Notes: a model not told the origin generated them from the letters alone. Positions 7,493 through 14,821 are shown, numbered from the stretch's first letter. The stretch: 43,741 nt of DNA from Bacteroidia bacterium (GCA_030427285.1 JAUHWX010000004.1:1-43741); one strand, 5' to 3'. Program-made: numbers and translations.

Positions 7493-7723
7493 CTTATATT
7501 CATCAAACATCTTGTAAAGCAAATCCACCATGGATATGCCCCTACTCGATGCATACGTTTTAAATTCTGTTTTAAAATCGGTAGCCACCTTAAAGTTTAA
7601 GGCTTTCAAGAGTACTTCCTCCGGCCTTGAAACTTCAAGGTTATTACTAGCCTCTTCAATGGTTGGTGGTAAGCCTTTTCTGCTTGTCGGTTTTTTCGTA
7701 TTTAATTTTGCCATAACTGCCAT
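7472..7723 (-). CDS. Small ParA-partner protein, ribbon-helix-helix type
   Basis: I use the ATG at 7721-7723, one base after the ParA stop, rather than an upstream TTG at 7738; this gives 83 residues. The N-terminus is basic and flexible (KLNTKKPTSRKGLPP), and the C-terminal half (ALNFKVATDFKTEFKTYASSRGISMVDLLYKMFDEYK) has the strand-helix-helix pattern of RHH proteins. A flexible arm plus an RHH domain directly after parA is the arrangement of ParG/Omega-type centromere-binding proteins of class Ib partition systems. It probably binds the AACGAAATCGTT clusters on either side of the parA operon and activates the ParA ATPase through its arm. Confidence 0.75.
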   Translation of the reverse strand: MAVMAKLNTKKPTSRKGLPPTIEEASNNLEVSRPEEVLLKALNFKVATDFKTEFKTYASSRGISMVDLLYKMFDEYKNNEIVK

Positions 7724-7724
7724 T

Positions 7725-8378
7725 TTACGCTGCCTCAATTTTATTATCTAATGACTCAATGCTGTCAATCACTCCTTGCAGGACCTCATCCACAACATGA
7801 TTGACGGTTGAGTATTTTGTCTCATTTGCAGCTTTTCCTATATCATGAGCTTGGGTAATAGATGTCTTTTCATCAATCCGTCCTAAAAAGCGATAACCAG
7901 CAACCTCAATGTATTCTTTTGCATCAGAAAGTTCTCTTTCGCTGCTCCCTACCCTACTCAGAGAAAAGCCTATCCGCTTCCTTTCAATCCCTTTCTTGAT
8001 GAATTCATGAGCCAACTTAATTTGAGGGACCAAATCATCTGTTGAAACGCCTGTTGGCAAAATGATGAAGTCACTTGCTTCTGCAATATTCAGTGTTTGA
8101 ATATCTGCCTGACCCGCTCCATCAAACACGATCAGATCGTAATTGCTTTCCTGCTTTAAAGCATCCTTTACATTAGCAAAACCTTGAACTTCTATAGAGG
8201 GCTCAAAACCCCTCTCCATGCGCATTGCATTCCAGGCTGTGACGGTCCGCTGTTTCAAGTCCATATCAGCAATTTTGACGCTCCAGTTATGACTGGCGTA
8301 TTCTACTGCAATGCATCTGGCTAGTGTTGATTTACCGACACCACCTTTTTGAGATAAGACTGCTATTTTTATGGCCAT
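7725..8378 (-). CDS. parA: ParA-family partition ATPase
   Basis: The 217-residue protein has the deviant Walker A motif KGGVGKST at residues 11-18, DMD near residue 39, and the Walker A-prime/B-like DLIVFDGAG around residue 80. The short length without an N-terminal HTH fits the ParA Ib class used by small plasmids. Its role is ATP-dependent plasmid segregation over the nucleoid. It is the first gene of a two-gene operon, with the RHH partner starting one base after its stop. A palindromic repeat cluster lies 33 bp upstream, as expected for autoregulation by the RHH partner. Confidence 0.9.
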   Translation of the reverse strand: MAIKIAVLSQKGGVGKSTLARCIAVEYASHNWSVKIADMDLKQRTVTAWNAMRMERGFEPSIEVQGFANVKDALKQESNYDLIVFDGAGQADIQTLNIAEASDFIILPTGVSTDDLVPQIKLAHEFIKKGIERKRIGFSLSRVGSSERELSDAKEYIEVAGYRFLGRIDEKTSITQAHDIGKAANETKYSTVNHVVDEVLQGVIDSIESLDNKIEAA

Positions 8379-8410
8379 TTGTTTATCCGTTTTTTGTAAA
8401 GATAAGAGTT

Positions 8411-8459
8411 ATAACGAAATAACGAAATCGTTATTTAACGAAATCGCCATTTCGTTATC
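8411..8459. repeat. AACGAAATCGTT-type repeat cluster B (parA promoter region)
   Basis: Within 49 bp there are five CGAAAT/ATTTCG half-sites, including AACGAAATCGTT and its neighbours, spaced about 8-10 bp apart. The cluster sits directly upstream of parA. Its position makes it the prime candidate for both parS and the operator of the parA operon. Confidence 0.7.
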
Positions 8460-8506
8460 AAAATTATTCATCTCTGATGCTTAAATGGCACAATCGTATA
8501 CCGCGA

Positions 8507-9727
8507 TTATCCTGAACGCTTTCGATGCTGTATAATTCCTGCAACCGAATACCCTTTCTTCCATTCGTTATATGCAATCCTGCAATAGTCAGAACAGGTT
8601 TTAGCATCCTTCCGTTTATTGCTGATATCCGTTCCGCAGTTGGCGCATTTACGATCGGCAAACCGTTGTCCAGCGAGATCATCTGTCAACGGCTTGGTGT
8701 TACGATTAGGCGTAAGCGTATTAACGGTAACGGCAGATCCGTTGACACTTAATAAGGAGCCATTGGGAGTAACCGTTACAGATGGCCGTTGAAGCTTTTC
8801 GGTTTCATACAGATACTCGACACCCATAAACGTGACATTTGATAACAGAAAAGCGATCACAAAAGCCGCCGGAAAGGCGATAAAGACAAAACCTTTAAAG
8901 GTCCTGTTCTTTAATTGTAATTCGTTCTTATAACGTTTTACGTCATTTGCAAAAACTGCAAGGGAAGCAGTCATCACCTGATCCTTTCGATCTTTTACAA
9001 TAGCGATATCCTGCGCTTGCATGGTTTCCAGATTGCTGAACCTGGCTCTCAGGCTTTCAAGCGTCTCTGAGCCAAAACTGGTCAAGGTTCCTTTCCAATG
9101 CGCACCTACAGTTCCTTTGCCCTGCTTCTTCGTAGGACAGCCTGTACGCGTGCATGAGTGCGATTTACCTGTCCAATGGTTGATCAGATCTATTTCTTCT
9201 TGTAGGATGCCTATACGGACCTTATAATCGCCTCTTAAGCTATCTTCTTGAGCTTTATACTTATCATCCAGTGTTGCTGTAGGATCAGCTATATGGCTGC
9301 GCGTATTACTGGCAGCGATATCTTCTGAGCCATGATAATTGCGATATATCTCCATCGCCAGGACTGCCATTACGGCCAGCACCGTAAAAAAGACACTCCA
9401 GCGCGTTACACCGACTAATAGGCTTTCCTGCCTATGGACCTTGGCAGATGCCAAAAAGCCCAAATAAGAAATGAAATGGAGCGCAACAAAAGCGAGTAGG
9501 GTAGTGGAGAGTAATGCTAAGCGAAATGAAATGGTTGGATCCAGACCTACACTAGCCTGCCAAAGTGTATCTCTATCAAATGAGAAAGAGATAAAGCTGT
9601 TCATGACCAGCAGGGCAATGTTAAATAATACTCCAGAGATGTAAATCCAGAGTTTTGTCTCGACAGGATGGTAGCCAGCAAAAGCCCCACCCAACCCATA
9701 CCAAATGATTTTGAGTTGATTAATCAT
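8507..9727 (-). CDS. Multi-pass membrane protein with C-terminal zinc finger
   Basis: This is a 406-residue protein. Residues 1-130 hold about four hydrophobic segments (for example LWIYISGVLFNIALLVM and VTRWSVFFTVLAVMAVLAM). Residues 135-275 form a soluble helical region with a coiled-coil tendency, residues 280-305 another membrane segment (FKGFVFIAFPAAFVIAFLL), and residues 350-406 a cytoplasmic tail ending in CANCGTDISNKRKDAKTCSDYC. That CxxC...CxxxC motif with R-DAK-CSD-CR is a known small zinc-finger pattern. I do not recognise the whole family. It lies between the partition genes and the RHH gene on the opposite strand. A role in conjugation, DNA handling at the membrane or plasmid maintenance is possible but unproven. 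Confidence 0.55.
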   Translation of the reverse strand: MINQLKIIWYGLGGAFAGYHPVETKLWIYISGVLFNIALLVMNSFISFSFDRDTLWQASVGLDPTISFRLALLSTTLLAFVALHFISYLGFLASAKVHRQESLLVGVTRWSVFFTVLAVMAVLAMEIYRNYHGSEDIAASNTRSHIADPTATLDDKYKAQEDSLRGDYKVRIGILQEEIDLINHWTGKSHSCTRTGCPTKKQGKGTVGAHWKGTLTSFGSETLESLRARFSNLETMQAQDIAIVKDRKDQVMTASLAVFANDVKRYKNELQLKNRTFKGFVFIAFPAAFVIAFLLSNVTFMGVEYLYETEKLQRPSVTVTPNGSLLSVNGSAVTVNTLTPNRNTKPLTDDLAGQRFADRKCANCGTDISNKRKDAKTCSDYCRIAYNEWKKGYSVAGIIQHRKRSG

Positions 9728-9863
9728 AACAATCTAATTTTTAGTGGATTACGGTTATACGGTTACAGTAATTGCTTAATACAAGTAAAAGAACTAGCTT
9801 TAAACCGTAACAATCTGTATTTCAGTGCGTTACGGTTACGGCCCAGTGTTCACAGCATTGGGC
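9728..9863. repeat. Direct repeat of about 34 bp (81-bp offset) plus a hairpin, upstream of the membrane-protein gene
   Basis: The segments 9728-9762 and 9809-9842 share AACAATCT, TTT-AGTG and TTACGGTTA-ACGG in the same order. Each ends in GTTACGG-type half-sites that recur inside the gene (for example ATTAACGGTAACGG near 8720). GCCCA (9841-9845) pairs with TGGGC (9859-9863) to form a small hairpin. The layout suggests tandem operators controlling the membrane-protein gene. Confidence 0.45.
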
Positions 9864-9897
9864 TATTTATCAAAAGTAACAAAAAAACACGCAAAAC

Positions 9898-9921
9898 ATA
9901 TAAACACCTAGGTGTTTATAT
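9898..9921. promoter_or_regulatory. Perfect 24-bp palindrome, operator of the RHH gene
   Basis: ATATAAACACCT followed by its exact reverse complement gives a 12+12 bp palindrome centred between 9909 and 9910. Two further AAACAC half-sites follow at about 9925-9938, before the ATG at 9967. Symmetric operators with extra half-sites just upstream of a CopG-like gene are typical of RHH autoregulation. Confidence 0.65.
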
Positions 9922-9966
9922 TAAAAACACTTAAACACTTTTTTGTTATATGTGTATTTTTAGCCC

Positions 9967-10155
9967 ATGGACGAAAAAAAACCAGGACGTAAGAAGGCTT
10001 TTAGCCCTGAAGACGAGGCCGAAAGGATAAATATTCTTCTCCCTAAAAAGACGAGAATAGAATTGGAAGTATATGCACTTAGGCATGAGCAGAATCGCAA
10101 TGAGGTTATTAATGAGGCTATCCTTCAATATATAAAGGATAGCATAGCTAAATAA
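9967..10155 (+). CDS. CopG-like ribbon-helix-helix repressor
   Basis: The 62-residue protein starts at ATG 9967. After a basic arm (KKPGRKKAFSPEDEAE) it has the RHH fold: strand RINILLPKKT, helix RIELEVYALRHE, turn QNRN, helix EVINEAILQYIKD. This matches MetJ/Arc/CopG repressors, which act as DNA-binding dimers. The perfect palindrome 46 bp upstream is its likely operator. The gene is followed immediately by repeat cluster C, so it is a second candidate, beside the ParA partner, for the protein that reads the AACGAAATCGTT sites. On plasmids such proteins control copy number, transfer genes or toxin pairs. Confidence 0.75.
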   Translation: MDEKKPGRKKAFSPEDEAERINILLPKKTRIELEVYALRHEQNRNEVINEAILQYIKDSIAK

Positions 10156-10193
10156 CGATTTCGTTATTTAGCGAAATCGTTATTTAGCGAATT
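10151..10193. repeat. AACGAAATCGTT-type repeat cluster C
   Basis: The stretch reads AATAACGATTTCGTTATTT, AGCGAAATCGTTATTT and AGCGAATT. It overlaps the stop of the RHH gene and ends at the ATG of the next small ORF. It holds two near-palindromes and one half-site of the same family as clusters A, B and D. Confidence 0.6.
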
Positions 10194-10328
10194 ATGACAA
10201 AACGCTTCATATATATTGCTTCTAAAAGATTTCAGGGAAAATCTAAGCGCTCTGTTGAACGAGGTTTTGCAGAGGAATTCCAACAAAAGCAATCATTTGT
10301 AACAAAGGAAATGCGCCCTTTGAAATAA
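10194..10328 (+). CDS. Small basic hypothetical protein (44 aa)
   Basis: ATG at 10194 opens a 44-codon frame encoding MTKRFIYIASKRFQGKS and then a polar, basic peptide ending MRPLK. It directly abuts repeat cluster C and follows the RHH gene by 38 bp on the same strand, so it may be co-transcribed with it. I do not recognise it. It has no membrane segment, cysteines or known motif. It could be a genuine small protein or a chance ORF. Confidence 0.35.
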   Translation: MTKRFIYIASKRFQGKSKRSVERGFAEEFQQKQSFVTKEMRPLK

Positions 10329-10457
10329 ATTTAAGCAGTAACAACCCTTCAAATGAGAACCATACTTCATCATAATTTATGACAAAACGGGCAATTCACA
10401 GGCAAAAATATTAAATTGAATCCACTCCATATTGGTTCCTTTATAAAAGGGCAACCA

Positions 10458-10502
10458 ATGAAAAAAATACAATCAATTAATCCCCAAATAGTATATGGGT
10501 AA
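10458..10502 (+). CDS. Candidate 14-residue peptide overlapping the radical SAM gene
   Basis: ATG 10458 opens a frame encoding MKKIQSINPQIVYG and a stop. Its last codons overlap the ATG of the radical SAM gene by 8 nt (TATGGGTAA), an arrangement typical of translational coupling. GGGCAACC before the start is not a strong ribosome binding site. It could be a precursor peptide acted on by the radical SAM enzyme, a leader peptide that couples translation, or chance. Its size is below what any annotation would normally keep. Confidence 0.3.
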   Translation: MKKIQSINPQIVYG

Positions 10503-11676
10503 TATAAATATTTGTCTCAGAGAAAGTACTCGAGGACTGTACATATATAATGGTTACACAAGTTTAATTTACCATATTCACCAGTCAGAATCTCAACAAA
10601 TAAAAAACTGGATATTAAACAAAGGAAGAGGTTATGTGGAACTCATTTATGAAAAAACAATAGGAGCAGGTTGGCATATCCCGATTGAGGATAGCGATCT
10701 ATCTATTAGCCAAATTTTGCCTTCTTCAGAAAAATGGAAAAATGATATCCCAAATTTTCCTCTTACAATTAATTGGCTTTTAACTGGATCATGTCCTCTA
10801 AACTGCACCTACTGTTATGCAGAAGATTTAATGAGAAAAAATGTAGAAAATCCAACTCAAAATGACATAATAAAAATCGCTCAAAATATTCTAACCTTAA
10901 ATCCACTAGTTGTTGTTTTAACAGGAGGCGATCCATTGGTAAGTCCCCATCTTATTACTGCAATTAAACTCCTTAAAGGAAAAACAGGGGTTCTTTTGGA
11001 TACAAGTGGCTATACATTCTCAGACAAAATTGCAGAAATTTGCAAAGAAAATAATGTTGGTGTTCGAATCTCTTTAGATTCTATTGACTGGACAATTAAT
11101 AATACCCAAAGACCTTTAAAAAATCTAAAGCATCAACGAAAAAGAAAAGATATCTCCAGAGAACTAGCAGCAATAAAATTAACTTTGGACAAAGAAATAC
11201 CTCTGATTGTACAAACAGTTCTAACCCCTTTAAATTATGATTATATAATCGAGTTAGGAGACTACCTGAATAAATTGGGGGTAAAAGTATGGCGAATCCA
11301 GCTCCTTCAAAGACCTTCTGAAAAAATTATTAAAAGTGAATATAAAATATTCCAAGGTTCTCAAGGCAAAAACCATGATTATTTGGGACTTATCCAACAG
11401 TTAAAATTTAGAAGTTTTAGTGTCTGGGGAAACTCTATGAGCATAAAATTTACAGAAAACAGAACGGCTAATCGAAACTCAGTAATATTAGTATCTCCAG
11501 AAGGGAAGTTTTTTACAGAAGGAAATGAAAGTAAAGGAAAAATTTTGATAGATTCGGAAAATCCTTATTCCCCATCATCAAAGTCTTTAAAGAAATTTAT
11601 CAACCACTCTGGGCATTTGATGAGATATTTAAACATTGAATGCAATGAAAAAGCCAAAACCAACTCTATTTATTAG
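10495..11676 (+). CDS. Radical SAM enzyme
   Basis: The 393-residue protein carries the radical SAM cluster-binding motif CPLNCTYC (C100, C104, C107, CxxxCxxC) followed by YAEDLM, and the SAM-contact motif TGGDPL (residues 143-148). A TIM-barrel-like pattern of strands follows (VLLDTSG, VGVRISLDS, PLIVQTVL, KVWRIQLLQ). The first 90 residues form a separate beta-rich domain, a possible substrate- or peptide-binding module. No SPASM-type cysteine cluster is present at the C-terminus. Its 3' end overlaps the SEFIR gene by up to 41 nt, so the two are one operon. It does not have the sequence hallmarks I know for viperin. Substrate is unknown; a peptide, a nucleotide or tRNA are all possible. Very A/T-rich codon use compared with the Rep region hints at separate acquisition. 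Confidence 0.85.
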   Translation: MGNINICLRESTRGLYIYNGYTSLIYHIHQSESQQIKNWILNKGRGYVELIYEKTIGAGWHIPIEDSDLSISQILPSSEKWKNDIPNFPLTINWLLTGSCPLNCTYCYAEDLMRKNVENPTQNDIIKIAQNILTLNPLVVVLTGGDPLVSPHLITAIKLLKGKTGVLLDTSGYTFSDKIAEICKENNVGVRISLDSIDWTINNTQRPLKNLKHQRKRKDISRELAAIKLTLDKEIPLIVQTVLTPLNYDYIIELGDYLNKLGVKVWRIQLLQRPSEKIIKSEYKIFQGSQGKNHDYLGLIQQLKFRSFSVWGNSMSIKFTENRTANRNSVILVSPEGKFFTEGNESKGKILIDSENPYSPSSKSLKKFINHSGHLMRYLNIECNEKAKTNSIY

Positions 11677-13138
11677 TTACTCTTGGAATGATCCTGAAGT
11701 AGATCAAAATTGGATTCATGATTTTGTTTCTGATTTGAGAGAAAATGGAATTGAAGCAACTTGGGATATGTTTGAGACCCAAACAACAACCGTAGACCTG
11801 GCAAACATGATGATCGATAGTTTCTACAACTCAGATTTTATCATACCAATTCTAACAAAAGAATATACAAGAAAAGCAAACAATAACATAGGTGGGGTAG
11901 GTTCTGAAAAGATATTGACATCTAGAATGATTTTAAACGAGATGCTTAGGAATAAGATTGTTCCCATCAAAAAATCTAAAAACAGAAAAGAATCAATACC
12001 GAATCATTTAGATTCCATAGCTTATTTTGATTTTTCAGATGATTCTAAATACAAAGAAGAATTTGCTAAATTACTGCATAGACTTCACCAAATTGATCAG
12101 TTTGAAAAAATAGAAACTCAAAATGCCCCTATACTCCACCCAAGAAAACCTACTCGAAAAAAAAGAAAGCACAAACAAGCCAAAGTTTCTTTTGGTGAAA
12201 AAATAGAAACTCATTTTCAGAAACTGGATTTCGATCTAGCAAACCTTAATGGATCATGCTTTGACAAAGACAAAAAAAATACAATCGTGTACCCTGTTGT
12301 TCCAAGGCAAAGAGTCAACTTAATTCACAAAGCTCAATTAGAAGTAATAAAGTTTTTGATTAACAATTTGGATTGGAAGGCCCATATTCTAATTACAAAT
12401 TGTGGCTCGAAGGACGTTTCCAATCCCAATATTGTTAATGGGTTTAAAAAAGAAATAATTAAGTATTGTGAATTGAGGAAAATAAACCTTGAAGCAATTA
12501 AATTTTCTTTCCTAAATGACTATTTCTCAAAAAACATTCAAAGTGGATTTTTTAACCAAGAATCTGTACTAAATAGTTTCATTGATTTGTCATCAAGAAT
12601 GAGTTCGCAAAAGCTGTTGAAACTCAACCTGAAAGACTATCCCAAAGAAATCCAAGAAAAAAAGAAAGAAAAACCGATGATAGACATTCTCAGGCCATTA
12701 TTGACAATGGCTATTACTAAACTAATTTGTGCTGATGAGATCAATAAAAACAATAACAAGCCAATAGTATTAGCTGGTGTTGATGAAATAGAGCAGTGGA
12801 GTTATTTGTTCCAAATAAATCAACAATATGACTTTGGTGCCATATATATTCCTGTTTTAGAAAACGACGACGAAGATGATATCAGCCATGAAGAATTATA
12901 CATATGGTCAAAAAGAAAACTTAAATTCAATCTAGAAACTGGTAACTACAAAAGCTGGATGTTTTCCATCTTTATAGCTTTACACTATAATGATATTGAA
13001 TATGGTATTTTCAAAGGAGATATAGAAGACGTAGATATATATGAAGTGTTCAAAGAGCTAAAAAATGCTAAATATTCTGATAAAATACTAAAAAGCAGGT
13101 TCTTAGATTTAATTTTCAAGCGTATTAATTTAGGGTGA
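11636..13138 (+). CDS. SEFIR/TIR-domain protein with class I aaRS-like C-terminal region
   Basis: The start is ATG 11636 or, as likely, ATG 11645 (MKKPKPTLFISYSW). Residues 9-155 form a SEFIR/TIR-type domain: LFISYSWNDPEVDQNW, then GIEATWDMFE, then a DFIIPILTKEY strand and helix. A lysine/arginine-rich linker (168-183) follows. Residues 215-400 show a Rossmann-like order reminiscent of TyrRS/TrpRS catalytic domains: RVNLIHKAQLEVIKFL in place of the HIGH region, AHILITNCG, then IDILRPLLTMAITKL and VLAGVDEIEQW where TyrRS has its GGSDQ region. The HIGH signature itself is degenerate. SEFIR/TIR domains are usual effectors or signalling modules in bacterial immunity. I infer a sensor-effector partner of the radical SAM enzyme encoded just upstream. 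Confidence 0.75.
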   Translation: MNAMKKPKPTLFISYSWNDPEVDQNWIHDFVSDLRENGIEATWDMFETQTTTVDLANMMIDSFYNSDFIIPILTKEYTRKANNNIGGVGSEKILTSRMILNEMLRNKIVPIKKSKNRKESIPNHLDSIAYFDFSDDSKYKEEFAKLLHRLHQIDQFEKIETQNAPILHPRKPTRKKRKHKQAKVSFGEKIETHFQKLDFDLANLNGSCFDKDKKNTIVYPVVPRQRVNLIHKAQLEVIKFLINNLDWKAHILITNCGSKDVSNPNIVNGFKKEIIKYCELRKINLEAIKFSFLNDYFSKNIQSGFFNQESVLNSFIDLSSRMSSQKLLKLNLKDYPKEIQEKKKEKPMIDILRPLLTMAITKLICADEINKNNNKPIVLAGVDEIEQWSYLFQINQQYDFGAIYIPVLENDDEDDISHEELYIWSKRKLKFNLETGNYKSWMFSIFIALHYNDIEYGIFKGDIEDVDIYEVFKELKNAKYSDKILKSRFLDLIFKRINLG

Positions 13139-13155
13139 TATTTTACAAGGCGAAA

Positions 13156-14004
13156 TCAACTCTTCAACTTCTTGTCAATCAACTGCTGATCTCTATAAAA
13201 AATACCAAGCTGAAATAAAGCCGCCTCTTGAAGGCGCAAATAACGCTCATCTTTGGATAGTACATCTCGGATCAATTCAGAATTGATCGCCTCCAGGTTC
13301 GATAGCACCAACAACTGAATATTAGTAGCATAGTCACGGATGTTTTCACCCTGCTTGACTTCTTCCGGATGTGAATCCCGCCATTGCTTCGCCGTCATGC
13401 CAAACAGCGCACGATTCAGAACATCGGCTTCGCTGGCATACTCCAACCACTGCTCATCATTCTCATAACTTGACTGGGGAAGAAGAACTTGCTTCACAGC
13501 TTCTTGCTGGAGCGCATAGTTACGCTTTGTGATAAAACGCTGTACATTCCACTCCAATTCCTTGCGTTCCGCTTCATCCTGCTTCAAGCGCTTAAACTCC
13601 ATGATTAAGTAGAGTTTAAACTCCGCACTCAGCCAGGAGGCAAATTCGAAGGCAATATCCTCATGCCCATATGTCCCCCCATAACGCCCTCTTTTAGAGA
13701 TAATACCCACGGCTCCCGTCCTCTCAATCCATTTCTGAGCCGAGATAAAACGGCCATTGTCCGCAAGCTCTTCTCTAATCACTGCCATTTGGTAGTGTTT
13801 AAAATTAGCGTTGTGCAAGCGCTCCCATAGCTCAAGGAATTTCATGGTAGAAGCATTCTTCATCCAACTCTGGATGGGAACTTCTGGCCGCTCATTAAAC
13901 TTCCTCGCCATATCAGTTAAACTGATATAGTTTTGCTCATCTATTTTCTTCCATGAAACAAGCGTTTCCTGAACAAAAAGTGTATTTTTCTTCTTCTTTG
14001 CCAT
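13156..14004 (-). CDS. KilA-N domain protein (copy 1)
   Basis: The 282-residue protein contains a KilA-N domain at about residues 20-145: NYISLTDMARKFNERPEVPIQSWMKN, a variable middle, then TGAVGIISKRGRYGGTYGHEDIAFEFASWLS and EFKLYLIMEFKRLK. The C-terminal part (DVLNRALFGMTAKQWRDSHPE, NIRDYATNIQLLVLSNLEAINSELI) is the extension usual in Bacteroidota relatives. KilA-N is a DNA-binding domain of phages, large viruses and plasmids. A paralogue of the same length lies at 19173-20018. Repeat cluster D lies 40 bp upstream of its start, suggesting control by the plasmid RHH protein. Confidence 0.85.
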   Translation of the reverse strand: MAKKKKNTLFVQETLVSWKKIDEQNYISLTDMARKFNERPEVPIQSWMKNASTMKFLELWERLHNANFKHYQMAVIREELADNGRFISAQKWIERTGAVGIISKRGRYGGTYGHEDIAFEFASWLSAEFKLYLIMEFKRLKQDEAERKELEWNVQRFITKRNYALQQEAVKQVLLPQSSYENDEQWLEYASEADVLNRALFGMTAKQWRDSHPEEVKQGENIRDYATNIQLLVLSNLEAINSELIRDVLSKDERYLRLQEAALFQLGIFYRDQQLIDKKLKS

Positions 14005-14043
14005 AGGTCAAAACTATGAATTTATTGGGAAACTGTATAAAGA

Positions 14044-14092
14044 ATTAGCGAAATAAAGATTTAACGAAATGACGATTTCGTTATTTTTTACT
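14044..14092. repeat. AACGAAATCGTT-type repeat cluster D (upstream of KilA-N copy 1)
   Basis: It contains TTAGCGAAATAAAG, TTTAACGAAATGACGATTTCGTTATT and hence half-sites matching clusters A-C at about 8-10 bp spacing. It lies in the 104-bp gap between the SprT-like gene and the KilA-N gene, at promoter distance from the KilA-N start. Confidence 0.6.
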
Positions 14093-14108
14093 TTATGGTA
14101 GTTCTACT

Positions 14109-14816
14109 TTAAGAGCTTATTACCTCAAAAGCCTCTTTACAATCCCCACATACGATATGCAGGTCTGGTTTGCCCCATACATTGGTTCCGCAAGAACAGG
14201 TGTATTTGACCTTATTCCGCTTATTGCCGGAAGGGCGGGGGAGTTGCGCCGCCTCTGGTCGCCCCTCAGCGTCCTCTCTTATGGCAGATAGCATAGCGGA
14301 GAGATAATCCCCCTCTATCGAGACAAAGGGCAGCTTATAACTATCAGGCATAGCTTCTAATGCCTCCAAAAACTTTCCCTTCTCCGCAGGGTAATCACTC
14401 ATATTCTGCCCTGTCTTCTTGCCACCTGGTCGCCCTGTCGTAGAAGGGATCAACCCAACTGCTTCCATTTTATTGGCCCATTCTTTATTGTGGTAGCCAG
14501 CACGGGATGGTTTGCTGTGTTCATGTTGCCAGATGTGGCATTGCTCATGTACCAAGGTGCTATACACTTCGATCAGCCCCATACACAAGATTTCAGGATT
14601 GATCGACAACTCATGGACTGTTCCTTTGGTACCAGGCTGTTGATCTGCTTTGCGCCAACGGAAGGGTGCTACAAAGCCCATGGCTTTGCTTTTGCGGCTG
14701 AGGTTTAGGATCACTCCTGGAAGGGCGCCTCCGAATAGGGTCTGGTTGAAGTAGACGTATGCGTCTTCGAAAGCTTTGAATTGCTGAAGGGTAGGGGTGG
14801 GGAGTGTTGGTTTCAT
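14109..14816 (-). CDS. SprT-like zinc metallopeptidase
   Basis: This is a 235-residue protein. Residues 10-135 fit the SprT-like domain: FEDAYVYFNQTLFGGALPGVILNLSRK, then the zinc motif LVHEQCHIWQHEH (H90, E91, H94), then a YHNKEWANKMEAVGLIPS segment. The C-terminus has a zinc ribbon, YTCSCG...HIVCGDCKEAF. This is the SprT/Spartan layout, known in eukaryotes for cleaving DNA-protein crosslinks; plasmid-borne versions may help replication or establishment or trim blocking proteins. An 18-bp near-palindrome lies just upstream of the start. Confidence 0.85.
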   Translation of the reverse strand: MKPTLPTPTLQQFKAFEDAYVYFNQTLFGGALPGVILNLSRKSKAMGFVAPFRWRKADQQPGTKGTVHELSINPEILCMGLIEVYSTLVHEQCHIWQHEHSKPSRAGYHNKEWANKMEAVGLIPSTTGRPGGKKTGQNMSDYPAEKGKFLEALEAMPDSYKLPFVSIEGDYLSAMLSAIREDAEGRPEAAQLPRPSGNKRNKVKYTCSCGTNVWGKPDLHIVCGDCKEAFEVISS

Positions 14817-14821
14817 AAATA

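Noticed and set aside
7277-7600. ORFs in both directions between rep and the parA operon
   Set aside because: They overlap repeat cluster A and the RHH partner gene antisense; no coding features.
10495-11676. Radical SAM protein as prokaryotic viperin
   Set aside because: It lacks the C-terminal and post-motif residues I associate with viperin, and the motif context (CPLNCTYCYAEDLM) is that of generic radical SAM enzymes; the partner is a SEFIR protein, not a nucleotide kinase.
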